DNA of 58,220 bases from Bacillota bacterium (GCA_023404715.1 JAEYAR010000175.1:1-58220); one strand, 5' to 3'; shown: positions 31,343-40,707, counted from the first letter of the stretch. Made by a program: numbers and translations. Notes: generated by a model from the letters alone, not told the origin.

Positions 31343-33666
31343 AAAGCTATCTGAGTCTTGTTCCTATCTCTGCGCGAGTTCACAAACGTCAGAGCCGTAT
31401 GACCCGCATTTGTATTATTCTTGCGGTGTTTCTTGTGACCTCTATCTTCTCTATGGTAGAGATGTGGACGGAAGCAGAAGTCACGGCGATGCGTCAAAAA
31501 CACGGGGATTGGCACATTGCCATTCAAAACGTAGCTGAAGATGAGGCGCAAAAGATGATAACGGCCTGCGATATTGCGCTCTCGTCATTGTATAGCGAAA
31601 TGAACGCGGATGCGGCCCAGGGCTATTCTATAGGCGGTAAAAATGCTGTTTTGTATGGCGTTGAGGAAACATATCCTGCAAGCATCATGAATTATCCGGT
31701 AGAGGGTTCATATCCGCAAAATGAAAGAGAGGTAGCCCTCAGCGCTGGTGCAAAAGAACTTTTTGGACTTGAGGTTGGGGATAACATCACCTTAGATACG
31801 CCTGCGGGAGCCCTTGAATATACCGTCTCCGGCTTTTATGTGGATGATGCCAAATTTAACAATATAATTGATGGAATCTGCGTGTATATGAATCGAGCTG
31901 CATTGAATGAAATCTGTAGCCGAAACGGTTTGAAGCCTGCATCTCAATTGTACATTCGTTTTCAAAAAGAAAGCGGTCTGAAAAAAACGATCGCAGATTT
32001 GAAACAGCAATTCAATCTAACCGCCGAAAATGTAAAAGAAAATACGGGCGTTCTGGGGATGCTGGGAGCCAGCAGCAATGATAGTGTAAATCAGCTTTAT
32101 CCGCTGGCGGCAGTCTGTTATGTAATTATCCTGATTTCGGGCGTTTTTATGATTTCAAGCTGTATAAACAGCAACGTAGCACAGCGCACACAGTTTTTTG
32201 GTATGATGCGGTGTATTGGTGCAAGCAAGCAGCAGATTATACGCTTTGTACAGCTTGAAGCATTGAGCTGGTGTAAAACGGCAATCCCGATAGGCTGCGC
32301 GTTGGGAACTGTGGTCTGTTGGATATTATGTGCGATATTGAGATTTCTGGTGAAAGGCGAATGGGTGGATATGCCGCTTTTTGCGGTAAGCATAAGCGGG
32401 ATCCTCAGTGGCGCCGTCGTCGGTATCATTACCGTATTTATTGCAGCGCATTCCCCTGCGAAGCAGGCGGCAAGCGTCTCGCCGGCGGCGGCCGTATCCG
32501 GTAATGCCGAAATATCGAAACGCGCCGGTCGTGCGGCAAAAACAGGACTTTTTAAAGTAGAAACATCTCTGGGTATTCATCATGCAACCGGCGCGAAGAA
32601 AAATTTGCTCCTTATGACAGGTTCGTTCGCCCTTATGATTGTGCTATTTCTTGTATTTACCGCCTGCCTTGATCTCGTTCATAAGCTGCTCCCGTCCGTC
32701 GGCAAATTTACGCCGGATATTACAATCATGAGCGAGGATGAAACAAATCCCGTCAGCAGAAGCCTGGCAGAAGAAATTTCGGAAATACCCGGTGTAGAAT
32801 CTGCCTTTGGTACGATGCTTAGCGCGGCATATCCCGTCGAAATTAACGGAAATGCAGGAACGATTGACTTGTTTTCCTATGATAAACCCATGCTTGACCG
32901 TCTCAAAGGGTCAGTTATGAGCGGCGATTTGTCAAAGGTCTATGGGGATTCCGGTTATGCGCTGGCAGTTTATAATCAAGCTACCCGGCTGAATGTTGGA
33001 GATCAAATAAAAATCGGAGAGGATGAACTTGAAATCGCATGTATCGTCTCCGAGGGAGTCGGAAGCGTCAGTGGCGCTGCAACCATGGTCTGCTCGGAAG
33101 AAACCTATACGCGCATGACAGGAGAACAGAACTATATCATGGTGAGCGTTGTTTTGGGAAAAGATGTATCCGAGACGGAAGTAAGCAAGATTCGTAATCT
33201 GGCCGGCGACTATCTATTTGAAGATAACCGGGAACAAAACAGCGAAATCTACGGTTCCTATTGGGTATTCCGGCTTGCGGCATACGGCTTTCTGGCAATC
33301 ATCTCTCTTATCAGCGTGCTGAACATCATGAACAGCATTTCCATGGGCGTATCGGCGAGGATAAAACAGTATGGAACCATGCGCGCCGTCGGTATGGATA
33401 GCCGGCAGGTTACAAAAATGATAGCCGCCGAAGCCGTTACTTACGCTGCCAGCGGCATGATTGCCGGAATGTTACTTGGACTGTTGCTCCACTATTTAAT
33501 ATATGTGAAGATAATTATCAGTCACTTCGGGGGAGTGTGGCAAATCCCTATCGCTCCGATAGCAATGATTCTGCTATTGGTTTCGGCTTCCTGTGTTGCC
33601 GCTGTTCATACCCCAGCAAAGCGGATTCGCAGCATGGCAATCACCGCGACGATCAACGAATTATAA
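31339..33666 (+). CDS. FtsX/MacB-type ABC permease
   Basis: 775 residues from a TTG at 31339 overlapping the ATPase stop, eight bases after GGGAGG. About eight membrane segments in two FtsX-like sets: one near the N-terminus (TRICIILAVFLVTSIFSM) and three near 255-370; then one near 430 (LLMTGSFALMIVLFLVFTAC) and three at the C-terminus. Each set has a large extracellular MacB_PCD-like part (about 45-250 and 455-640). This differs from the ten-segment BceB plan, so it may be nearer to the lantibiotic-immunity or macrolide types. The AT-rich base use matches the kinase genes upstream. Confidence 0.88.
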   Translation: MKSYLSLVPISARVHKRQSRMTRICIILAVFLVTSIFSMVEMWTEAEVTAMRQKHGDWHIAIQNVAEDEAQKMITACDIALSSLYSEMNADAAQGYSIGGKNAVLYGVEETYPASIMNYPVEGSYPQNEREVALSAGAKELFGLEVGDNITLDTPAGALEYTVSGFYVDDAKFNNIIDGICVYMNRAALNEICSRNGLKPASQLYIRFQKESGLKKTIADLKQQFNLTAENVKENTGVLGMLGASSNDSVNQLYPLAAVCYVIILISGVFMISSCINSNVAQRTQFFGMMRCIGASKQQIIRFVQLEALSWCKTAIPIGCALGTVVCWILCAILRFLVKGEWVDMPLFAVSISGILSGAVVGIITVFIAAHSPAKQAASVSPAAAVSGNAEISKRAGRAAKTGLFKVETSLGIHHATGAKKNLLLMTGSFALMIVLFLVFTACLDLVHKLLPSVGKFTPDITIMSEDETNPVSRSLAEEISEIPGVESAFGTMLSAAYPVEINGNAGTIDLFSYDKPMLDRLKGSVMSGDLSKVYGDSGYALAVYNQATRLNVGDQIKIGEDELEIACIVSEGVGSVSGAATMVCSEETYTRMTGEQNYIMVSVVLGKDVSETEVSKIRNLAGDYLFEDNREQNSEIYGSYWVFRLAAYGFLAIISLISVLNIMNSISMGVSARIKQYGTMRAVGMDSRQVTKMIAAEAVTYAASGMIAGMLLGLLLHYLIYVKIIISHFGGVWQIPIAPIAMILLLVSASCVAAVHTPAKRIRSMAITATINEL

Positions 33667-33681
33667 AAATGAAAATATCCA

Positions 33682-33719
33682 GCCGGACAGCTTATCCCTG
33701 TCCGGCAGCGGTGTTTTTT
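33682..33719 (+). terminator. Intrinsic terminator of the ABC/two-component operon
   Basis: GCCGGACAG and CTGTCCGGC are perfect nine-base arms; AGCGGTG and a run of six T follow. Confidence 0.82.
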
Positions 33720-33885
33720 GGGCATGGCGTGACGAAAGCGCACGTGTATGACACTCGAACCCACCGGTTTCAGCCGGCGGCGGCTTGGCTTTGGGGAGAC
33801 TCATCAAAACCGCACCGAAAAAGAGAGGCGGTCCGCTCGAAAGTATGGTATGATAGGATCAAGAAACAAAATGAGGGGTAACCAG

Positions 33886-36144
33886 TTGGCAGATATTATC
33901 GTACAAGGGCTTACGCAAAACAATTTGAAGCATGTCTCGCTTCGCATCCCTAAAGAAAAGATCACCGTGTTTACCGGGGTATCCGGCTCCGGTAAATCGA
34001 GCATCGTCTTTGACACCATCGCCGCCGAGGCTCAGCGGCAGATGAACGCCACCTACCCGGCCTTCGTGCGCTCGAGGCTGCCCAAGCACCCCAAACCGGC
34101 GGCGGAGCGCATCGACAACCTGACGGCCTGCGTCGTAGTGGATCAGTCCCCCTTGGGCGGGAACGCCCGCTCTACGGTGGGTACCATCAGCGGGCTGTAC
34201 GCCAGCCTCCGGCTGCTGTTTTCCCGGATCGGAAGGCCCTACATGGGCACGGCCTCCTACTTTTCCTTCAACGATCCCAATGGGATGTGTAAGGCCTGCT
34301 CCGGCCTGGGACGGATTACGCGGGTGGACGTGGAGGCGATTCTGGATTTGGATAAATCCTGGAACGAGGGCTGCGTGCGGGATTCCCTGTACCGGCCCGG
34401 CTCCTGGTACTGGAAGCAGTACGCGCAATCCGGCCTGTTCGACCTGGACAAGCCGGTGCGGGCGTATACTCGCGAGGAGTATAACCTCCTGCTATACGGC
34501 GCCCGGGACGGCAAGGGCGAGCCGGAGAACCCGAAGGTGACCGGGCTGTACCACAAGTACACGAAGACGCTCTTAAACCGGGACATCAGCGACAAGAGCA
34601 AGCACACGAAGGAGAAGTCACAAAGCCTGGTCGCGGAGATGGAGTGCGCCGCCTGCCGCGGAAAACGGCTGAACGATGCGGCCCTGCGCTGCAAAATAAA
34701 CGGCCACTCCATCGCGGACCTGTGCGGGATGGAGCTGACGCAGCTACGGGAGGCGCTGTCGCAGATCACGGACCGGACGGTGGACGTGTTGGTGCAGACG
34801 CTCATCGAGGGACTGGACAGGATGATCGAGATCGGTTTGCCGTATCTGCACCTGAACCGGGAGACGCCGTCCCTCTCGGGCGGGGAAGCCCAGCGGCTGA
34901 AGCTGGTACGATACATGGGCAGCAGCTTGACCGGGCTGACCTACATTTTCGACGAGCCGAGCGCCGGGATGCACCCCCGCGACGTCTACCGCATGAACAG
35001 GCTGCTCAGGCAGCTTTGCGATAAGGGCAATACGGTGCTGGTGGTAGAGCACGACAAGGACGTGATCTCGATCGCCGACCATGTGATCGACGTGGGGCCG
35101 GGCGCCGGACAGGACGGCGGGGAGATCGTGTTTGCGGGCAGCTACCCGGAGCTGCTCCGGTCTGGCACGTTGACGGGGCGCGCATTGGCGCAATCCCTGC
35201 CGGTAAAAGAGAAGCCGCGCCAGCGTACGGGCAGCCTGCCGGTTCGAGATGCCTGCCTGCACAACCTAAAGCATGTGGATGTGGATATCCCCCTGGGGAT
35301 CATAACCGTGGTGACCGGCGTAGCGGGCTCCGGCAAGAGCACCCTGATCGCCCGGGTCTTTGCCAAGCAATACGAAAGCGAGGTCGTGAGGATCGACCAA
35401 GGCCCCATCACGGCGACGAACCGATCCACCCCGGCCTCGTACCTGGGGTTTTTCGATGAAATCCGGGGTCTGCTGGCGCGGGAGAGCGGGAAGCCGGACG
35501 GCCTGTTCAGCTTCAATTCCACCGGGGCATGCCCGATATGCGGTGGCAAGGGCGTGATCGTGACCGAGCTCGCCTTCATGGACCCCATCGTGACCGAGTG
35601 CGAGGCCTGCGGCGGCGTGCGGTATAACGAGGAGGCACTTGCCTGCGCCTACAAGGGGCGGAACATCGTGGAGCTGCTGGGCCTGACCGCATCGCAGGCG
35701 CTGGAGGTATTTGAGGAGCCCAAGATTCGCAGACGACTGAAGGGGATGCAGCGCGTAGGCCTCTCCTACCTGACGCTGGGCCAGCCGCTCAGTACCCTTT
35801 CCGGCGGGGAGCGCCAGCGGATCAAGCTGGCGAAGAACCTGGGGAAGCGGGGCGGCATCGTCGTGATGGACGAGCCGACCACCGGGCTACATATGTCGGA
35901 TATTCAAAACCTTTTAAAACTTTTCGACATGATTGTGGCGCGCGGGAACACGCTGGTGATCGTCGAACACAATTTGGATGTGATGAAACAGGCGGACTGG
36001 ATCATCGATATCGGCCCCGACGGTGGGAAGAACGGCGGTGAGGTGGTATTTACCGGCACGCCGACGGAGATGCTCCGCAGCGCAAAGACGCTGACGGCGG
36101 ACAGCCTACGGGCTTCTGCTGGGGTGAATTGCATTGGATGTTAA
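33886..36144 (+). CDS. UvrA2/DrrC-type excinuclease-like ATPase
   Basis: 752 residues from a TTG at 33886, nine bases after GAGGGG; this gives the family start ADIIVQGLTQNNLK. The earlier ATG (33748 or 33871) lacks a good ribosome site. Two ABC units: Walker A GVSGSGKSS and GVAGSGKST, signatures SLSGGEAQRLKLV and TLSGGERQRIKLA, Walker B YIFDEPSAGMHP and VVMDEPTTGLHM. Cys pairs (CKACSGLG, CAACRGKR, CPICGGKG, CEACGGVRY) mark zinc modules. It is shorter than UvrA (about 940) and lacks the UvrB-binding part, as in class II UvrA proteins linked to DNA-intercalating drug resistance. Its neighbours are drug-export genes. Confidence 0.88.
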   Translation: MADIIVQGLTQNNLKHVSLRIPKEKITVFTGVSGSGKSSIVFDTIAAEAQRQMNATYPAFVRSRLPKHPKPAAERIDNLTACVVVDQSPLGGNARSTVGTISGLYASLRLLFSRIGRPYMGTASYFSFNDPNGMCKACSGLGRITRVDVEAILDLDKSWNEGCVRDSLYRPGSWYWKQYAQSGLFDLDKPVRAYTREEYNLLLYGARDGKGEPENPKVTGLYHKYTKTLLNRDISDKSKHTKEKSQSLVAEMECAACRGKRLNDAALRCKINGHSIADLCGMELTQLREALSQITDRTVDVLVQTLIEGLDRMIEIGLPYLHLNRETPSLSGGEAQRLKLVRYMGSSLTGLTYIFDEPSAGMHPRDVYRMNRLLRQLCDKGNTVLVVEHDKDVISIADHVIDVGPGAGQDGGEIVFAGSYPELLRSGTLTGRALAQSLPVKEKPRQRTGSLPVRDACLHNLKHVDVDIPLGIITVVTGVAGSGKSTLIARVFAKQYESEVVRIDQGPITATNRSTPASYLGFFDEIRGLLARESGKPDGLFSFNSTGACPICGGKGVIVTELAFMDPIVTECEACGGVRYNEEALACAYKGRNIVELLGLTASQALEVFEEPKIRRRLKGMQRVGLSYLTLGQPLSTLSGGERQRIKLAKNLGKRGGIVVMDEPTTGLHMSDIQNLLKLFDMIVARGNTLVIVEHNLDVMKQADWIIDIGPDGGKNGGEVVFTGTPTEMLRSAKTLTADSLRASAGVNCIGC

Positions 36145-36180
36145 ATGAAGCCATTTTGTGGAGGAGGTTAGAGGAATATT

Positions 36181-36654
36181 ATGAGTGAAAAATATACGTT
36201 TCAGGATTTTTTGGCTACCGTCGATGGGGCGGACCAAGCGTTCGTAAGCGATTTGCATGACGAGCTGACGGCGCTCGGCTGTAAGATGGATGTGAAGGCC
36301 GCCAAGAGCGGATACGTGGTCTCCTACACGCTGAACAAAAAGACCGTCGCCAATTACGTGTTCCGCAAAAAAGGGCTGATCGCCCGGATTTATGCGGGCC
36401 ATATCATACAGTACATGGAGGTCTTGGATACGCTGCCTGACGGCATGGCGCGCTCTATCCAGGATGCGCCTATCTGCAAGCGTCTGGCGGACCCGGCCGC
36501 CTGCAACCCAAAGTGCTCCATGGGCTACGACTTCTTTTTGAAAGGCGAGCACCTGCAAAGATGCCGCAATAACGCTTTTATGTTTGTGCTCGACGAAGAA
36601 AGCAAGCCATATGTGAAGGCGCTGCTGCTCCAAGAGGTCAAAGCATGCCTGTAG
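36181..36654 (+). CDS. Conserved-looking hypothetical protein downstream of uvrA2
   Basis: 157 residues, ATG behind GGAGG with a 12-base gap. Mixed alpha/beta: FLATVDGADQAFVSDLHDEL, GYVVSYTLNKKTVANYVFRK, KGLIARIYAGHIIQYMEVLD. Cys residues cluster late (APICKRL, PAACNPKCSMGYDF, QRCRNN) and could bind metal. I do not recognise the family. It lies 36 bases after the UvrA2 gene and before a shared terminator, so the two are likely one transcript; a role in the same drug or DNA-damage response is a guess. Confidence 0.6.
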   Translation: MSEKYTFQDFLATVDGADQAFVSDLHDELTALGCKMDVKAAKSGYVVSYTLNKKTVANYVFRKKGLIARIYAGHIIQYMEVLDTLPDGMARSIQDAPICKRLADPAACNPKCSMGYDFFLKGEHLQRCRNNAFMFVLDEESKPYVKALLLQEVKACL

Positions 36655-36683
36655 CCGCAGGGTGAGGGGCCAAATAAGAAAAG

Positions 36684-36712
36684 AAGGGCGTCGTTGTCAA
36701 AACGACGCCCTT
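36684..36712. terminator. Bidirectional intrinsic terminator
   Basis: AAGGGCGTCGTT and AACGACGCCCTT are perfect arms around GTCAA, between convergent genes. A-rich and T-rich flanks allow use on both strands. Confidence 0.88.
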
Positions 36713-36734
36713 TACAACCGCGGCCAAACGCCGC

Positions 36735-38561
36735 TTAGCCGATGATCCGGCTCTGTGCCTCCTGCTCAAACTGCTTGACGTACAGGTCGTGGTAGTAGCC
36801 GCGCTTTTTCAGCAGCTCCTCATGCTTGCCCTGCTCCACGATGCGCCCATCCTGCACGACGAGGATGATGTCCGCATGGCGGATGGTGGAGAGCCTGTGC
36901 GCGATGAGGAACGAGGTGCGCCCGCCTAGCAGATGCTCGATGGCGTTTTGAATGAGCTGCTCGGTCTGCGTGTCGATGGAGCTCGTCGCCTCGTCCAAGA
37001 CGAAGATGCGCGGATCGCACAGCACGGCGCGCGCGAAGGAGACGAGCTGCTTTTCGCCGGTGGAGAGGCGGTCGCCGCCCTCGCCGACGTCCGATTGGTA
37101 TCCCTTGTCGAGCTTTCCGACGACCGTATCGGCGGAGACGGCCTTCGCCGCGGCGATGACCTCCTCGTCCGTGGCGTCGAGCCTACCGTAGCGGATGTTC
37201 TCCAGAACGGTGCCCGTAAACAGATGCGGGTTTTGCAGCACGTAGCCGATGGAGGAGTGCAGCCACAGCTGCGAGCGCTCGCGGTAATCGACGCCGTCGA
37301 TCAAGATGCGTCCGCCGGTCGGCTCGAAGAAGCGGCAGGCGAGGTTGACGAGCGTGGACTTGCCCGCGCCCGTCTCGCCGACGATGGCGACCGTGGTGCC
37401 GGCCGGGATCTTGAGGTTGAAGTGGCTGAGCACGTCCTCCTTGCCGTCGGGATAGCGGAAGGATACGTCCTCGAACTCGATGTCTCCCCGGATGGGCTCC
37501 CAATTCTCGCGCTTGGGCTGGAAGCAGTCGCCGTACTTGGCGATGACCTGCGGCGTATCCGTGACGAGCGCCCGCTGGTCGAGCAGGCCGGTCACGCGCT
37601 CGATATTCGCCTGCACGCTGATGAAGTCGGAGAGCGTGCGCGCGAGCTGCTGAATGGGCTCGAAGATGCCCACCGCATAGGAGAGGAAGGCCGAAAGCGT
37701 GCCCAGCATCATGCCGCTCTCCATGGACATGCGCCCGCCGCGCACCAGGACGATGGCGGTCGCCATCGTGGAAAGGAAGAGCACCAGCGGGATGTAGACC
37801 GCCGAAAGGCGCGCGGCGTGCACGGCGCTGACGCGCATCTCCTGCGTCACCTGCTTGAACTCCTCGATGTTCTGATCCTCGATGACGAGGGTCTTGCTCG
37901 TCTTGGCGCCCATGATGCCCTCGTTATAGGCGCTCGTGATGCGCGAATGCACCTTGCGCACCTTGCGGTTCCACTTGAGGATGCGGCTTTGGAAGACGCC
38001 GGTCAGCACCGCGATGGCGGGCACGATCAGCATGACGACCAGCGCGAGCTTCACGTTGAGCAGCGCCATGGCCACCATGACGCCCAACACGTAGCTCAGC
38101 GCCCAGATGATATCGAAGAAGTTCCAGGCCACGAGGCCGGCGATGCGGTTGGTGTCGTTCATCACGCGCGAGAGGATGTAGCCGACCGGCGTGACGTTGT
38201 AATAAGAGAGGGACAGGTTTTGCAGGTGCGTGAAGCACGCACGCTTCATATCGCGCCCCAGGCGCATTTCCACCATCATCGAGCCGCGCGTGAAGCCCAG
38301 GACGGCGGCGGTCTGCGAGAGGACGACCAGCACGCAGACGACGGCGTAGATTGCGAGGCCCCGCGTCGTGCCCGCCTCGATGAAGGTATCGATCGCGTAG
38401 CGCTGCAGAAGGGGATTGATGATGTCGATCAGCGCGCAGAAGAGGTTGAGCACGAGGATCATGACAAGCAGACCGCGGAAGGGCTTTAGGAACGGGAAGA
38501 TGCGCTTCCAGATCTTCGGCTCGAACGATTTGCCGGTGTATTCGGTTTCCTCAAAGGCCAT
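36735..38561 (-). CDS. Heterodimeric ABC multidrug exporter subunit, canonical ATP site (BmrD/LmrD-like)
   Basis: 608 residues: six membrane helices to about 330, then ATPase. Walker A GETGAGKSTL, signature LSTGEKQLVSFARAV and Walker B with catalytic Glu (VLDEATSSID), switch His IAHRLST. STGEKQ departs slightly from LSGGQ, as it does in one half of such exporters. Its ATG overlaps the stop of the other half (TAATG at 38559-38563), so the two halves are made together. The partner has Asp in place of the catalytic Glu; hence a heterodimer with one working and one degenerate site, as in BmrCD, LmrCD and TM287/288. Export of drugs or lipids across the inner membrane. Confidence 0.92.
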   Translation of the reverse strand: MAFEETEYTGKSFEPKIWKRIFPFLKPFRGLLVMILVLNLFCALIDIINPLLQRYAIDTFIEAGTTRGLAIYAVVCVLVVLSQTAAVLGFTRGSMMVEMRLGRDMKRACFTHLQNLSLSYYNVTPVGYILSRVMNDTNRIAGLVAWNFFDIIWALSYVLGVMVAMALLNVKLALVVMLIVPAIAVLTGVFQSRILKWNRKVRKVHSRITSAYNEGIMGAKTSKTLVIEDQNIEEFKQVTQEMRVSAVHAARLSAVYIPLVLFLSTMATAIVLVRGGRMSMESGMMLGTLSAFLSYAVGIFEPIQQLARTLSDFISVQANIERVTGLLDQRALVTDTPQVIAKYGDCFQPKRENWEPIRGDIEFEDVSFRYPDGKEDVLSHFNLKIPAGTTVAIVGETGAGKSTLVNLACRFFEPTGGRILIDGVDYRERSQLWLHSSIGYVLQNPHLFTGTVLENIRYGRLDATDEEVIAAAKAVSADTVVGKLDKGYQSDVGEGGDRLSTGEKQLVSFARAVLCDPRIFVLDEATSSIDTQTEQLIQNAIEHLLGGRTSFLIAHRLSTIRHADIILVVQDGRIVEQGKHEELLKKRGYYHDLYVKQFEQEAQSRIIG

Positions 38562-40378
38562 TATGCATCGCCTCCTTTCAGAAGGGTGCGGTCGTCGGCG
38601 CGCATCTGAATGTCGTAGATGCGCCGGTAGATGCCATCTTGATGGATGAGCTCGTCGTGCGTGCCGATCTGAGAGACGCGCCCGTCGTCGAGCACGACGA
38701 TGCGATCCGCCTGCATGAGCGTGGTGATGCGGTGCGATATGAGCACGACCGTGGCGCTGGAGAGGCGCTCGCGCAGCTTTTGGCGGATCCGTTGGTCGGT
38801 TTCCGCATCCACGGCGGAGAGGGAATCGTCGAAGATCATAATGGGGGCGTGCTGCATCAGCATGCGTGCGATGGCGACGCGCTGCTTCTGACCGCCGGAG
38901 AGCGTGACGCCGCGCTCGCCCACGACCGTATCGTAGCCGTCGGTGAAGCTTTCGATCGCCTCGTCTACGCAGGCGATGCGCGCCGCATCCCGCAGCTGGT
39001 CCATGCCGGCGCCCGGCGCGGCGGACTTGATGTTCTCCGCGACCGTGCGGGAGAAGAGGAACGGCTCTTGCAGCACCAGGCCGACGTTCCTGCGCAGGTA
39101 ATCGCGCCGGATATCCTTGATATCCACGCCACCGATGGTGATGCGCCCGCCGCCCTCGGGCAGGTCGTACAGCCGGTCGACGAGGTGCATGAGCGAGGAC
39201 TTGCCCGAGCCCGTGCCGCCCAGGATGCCCAGCGTCGTGCCGGCGGGAACCGTGAAGGACACGTCCCGCAGCACGTCCTGCCCGCCATCGTAGCGGAAGC
39301 TGACGTGATCGAAGCGAATGTCGCCGTCAAGGGGCGGGGTGATGGCGGCGGGAGGCTCTTCCTCCTGCTTGGCCGCGAGGATGTATTGCACGCGCTCGAT
39401 GGAGACGCCCGCCTTGCTCATCTCGGACAGGATGCGGCCCAGGCCGCGCACCGGCCAGACGAGCGTCTGATTATAGGAGATGAAGGCCAGGAACGTGCCC
39501 AGCGTGATCTCGCCGTTCACCGCGAGCAGCGTGCCCACGCACACGATCGTGATGATCTGCAGGCCCGTGATGAAGTCGCCGATGCACCAATAGTAGGAGA
39601 GCAGGCGGCCTAGCTTGATCCACAGAGAGGCGAAATTTTCGTTCTTTTTGTCAAAGCGCTCGACCTCGAAGCGCTCGCGCCCAAACGCGCGCACCACGCG
39701 CACGCCCGTGAGATTCTCCTGCACTACGCTCGTCAGCTCGCCCTCGGCCTCGTCCGCCGTGCGGAAGCGCTTGGCGATGCGGGTGTAGAAGACCATGGAG
39801 TAGGCCATGATGACGGGCAGAAACACGATGGCGATCAGCGAGAGCTTGACGTTCATGGAGAGCATCAGCCCCAGCGAAAAGAGGACCAGGAAGGTCGTGC
39901 GGAAGACCTCGATGAGCTGGTTGACGACGAAGGAACGCACGACCTCGACGTCGGACGTACAGCGCTGGATGATCTCGCCCGTCTGATGGCGCACATGCCA
40001 GGCGAAAGGCAGGCGTTGGATGTGGGCGAACAGCGCATCACGCATGCCCTTGATGAAGTTTTCAGAGCCCTTGGCCAGCGACATGCGGCTCACGTAGTTG
40101 GAAAGGCCGCTGAGCGCCGCCACGACGCCGAGCAAGATGGCCGCCGCGATCAGGGCTTTGCCCGTTCCGCCCGCGAGCAAGGGCGATAGCGCCTCCAGCC
40201 CGGCGGGCAGCGGCGCGTCGCCGAGCACGCAGTCCACCGCGAGTTTGATGATCTGCGGGGTCAAGGCGTTGAAGACGATGCACAGCATGGAGCAGGCGAG
40301 CGCGAGCGCGAACAGGCGCTTTTGTCCCTTTAAAAAGCGCAGGATGAACGCGGCCTTGGGGTGCTTTGTGGTTTCCAT
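38561..40378 (-). CDS. Heterodimeric ABC multidrug exporter subunit, degenerate ATP site (BmrC/LmrC-like)
   Basis: 605 residues: transmembrane part to about 320 (LFALALACSMLCIVFNALTP first), then ATPase with Walker A GGTGSGKSSL, signature LSGGQKQRVAIARML and Walker B IMIFDDSLSAVD, where the catalytic Glu is Asp. The ATG at 40378 follows GGGAGGAAAAC. It is first gene of the exporter operon, with a 240-base leader that holds a 29-codon ORF and a terminator hairpin, so expression is likely switched on by ribosome-stalling drugs. In Bacillus subtilis bmrCD is controlled this way through the bmrB leader, a precedent by function, not by visible sequence identity. Confidence 0.92.
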   Translation of the reverse strand: METTKHPKAAFILRFLKGQKRLFALALACSMLCIVFNALTPQIIKLAVDCVLGDAPLPAGLEALSPLLAGGTGKALIAAAILLGVVAALSGLSNYVSRMSLAKGSENFIKGMRDALFAHIQRLPFAWHVRHQTGEIIQRCTSDVEVVRSFVVNQLIEVFRTTFLVLFSLGLMLSMNVKLSLIAIVFLPVIMAYSMVFYTRIAKRFRTADEAEGELTSVVQENLTGVRVVRAFGRERFEVERFDKKNENFASLWIKLGRLLSYYWCIGDFITGLQIITIVCVGTLLAVNGEITLGTFLAFISYNQTLVWPVRGLGRILSEMSKAGVSIERVQYILAAKQEEEPPAAITPPLDGDIRFDHVSFRYDGGQDVLRDVSFTVPAGTTLGILGGTGSGKSSLMHLVDRLYDLPEGGGRITIGGVDIKDIRRDYLRRNVGLVLQEPFLFSRTVAENIKSAAPGAGMDQLRDAARIACVDEAIESFTDGYDTVVGERGVTLSGGQKQRVAIARMLMQHAPIMIFDDSLSAVDAETDQRIRQKLRERLSSATVVLISHRITTLMQADRIVVLDDGRVSQIGTHDELIHQDGIYRRIYDIQMRADDRTLLKGGDA

Positions 40379-40426
40379 GTTTTCCTCCCTCTCCCGCCGG
40401 TCACATCGCCGGGCAGGTTATGACAG

Positions 40427-40461
40427 ACAAAAAGAGACGCCTCTGCACGTGCAGAGGCGCC
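40427..40461 (-). terminator. Attenuator terminator in the exporter leader
   Basis: CGCCTCTGCAC and GTGCAGAGGCG (40438-40459) form a perfect palindromic stem, followed on the minus strand by TCTC and five T. It lies 32 bases after the leader ORF stop and about 50 before the exporter start. Confidence 0.82.
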
Positions 40462-40492
40462 TCGAACAGCCCGAATATGCGCGTAAACGGCG

Positions 40493-40582
40493 TTACAGCG
40501 CTGGACAGGCGGACGAAACACGTGCAGGCAGCACGCTACGATGAACGATTGCGAGAACGCGACCCTTTGCAAAACCGAACAT
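40493..40582 (-). CDS. Leader peptide of the ABC exporter operon (29 codons)
   Basis: ATG at 40582, eight bases after AAAGGAGG, a better ribosome site spacing than the overlapping ATG at 40587. The peptide is MFGFAKGRVLAIV, HRSVLPARVSS, ACPAL, then TAA. It is too short to be an enzyme and has no anchor. Position between promoter and terminator, good ribosome site, and codons 18-22 lying in the segment (40519-40528) able to pair with the terminator all suggest an attenuation leader. Expected logic: a ribosome slowed by antibiotic early in the ORF leaves codons 18-22 free, they pair with the terminator, and the exporter is made. Confidence 0.65.
   Translation of the reverse strand: MFGFAKGRVLAIVHRSVLPARVSSACPAL
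40519..40528 (-). promoter_or_regulatory. Candidate anti-terminator segment inside the leader ORF
   Basis: CCTGCACGTG here is complementary over nine bases to CACGTGCAG in the apex and 3' arm of the terminator at 40438-40459, so the two pairings exclude each other. Confidence 0.5.
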
Positions 40583-40626
40583 TTCATCCGCCTCCTTTCT
40601 TCGCTACAATAAAGTCAACGTCCTTT

Positions 40627-40655
40627 AGGATACAGGCATGGAAACAAATTGTCAA
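40627..40655 (-). promoter_or_regulatory. Promoter of the exporter operon
   Basis: On the minus strand TTGACA (40650-40655), 17 bases, TATCCT (40627-40632). Confidence 0.75.
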
Positions 40656-40678
40656 GCCTTTTTTGGTTTTTTTTCAAA

Positions 40679-40707
40679 TTGTATGGATCATCCCCTTATG
40701 CTACAAT
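40679..40707 (+). promoter_or_regulatory. Promoter of the amidohydrolase gene
   Basis: TTGTAT, 17 bases, TACAAT (40702-40707), divergent from the exporter promoter. Confidence 0.65.

Noticed and set aside
36933..39613. Long plus-strand ORFs (518 and 324 codons) opposite the ABC exporter genes
   Set aside because: They are rich in Arg, Ala, His and Asp with no domain, exactly antisense to two clear ABC exporter genes; high-GC codon bias keeps the opposite frame open.
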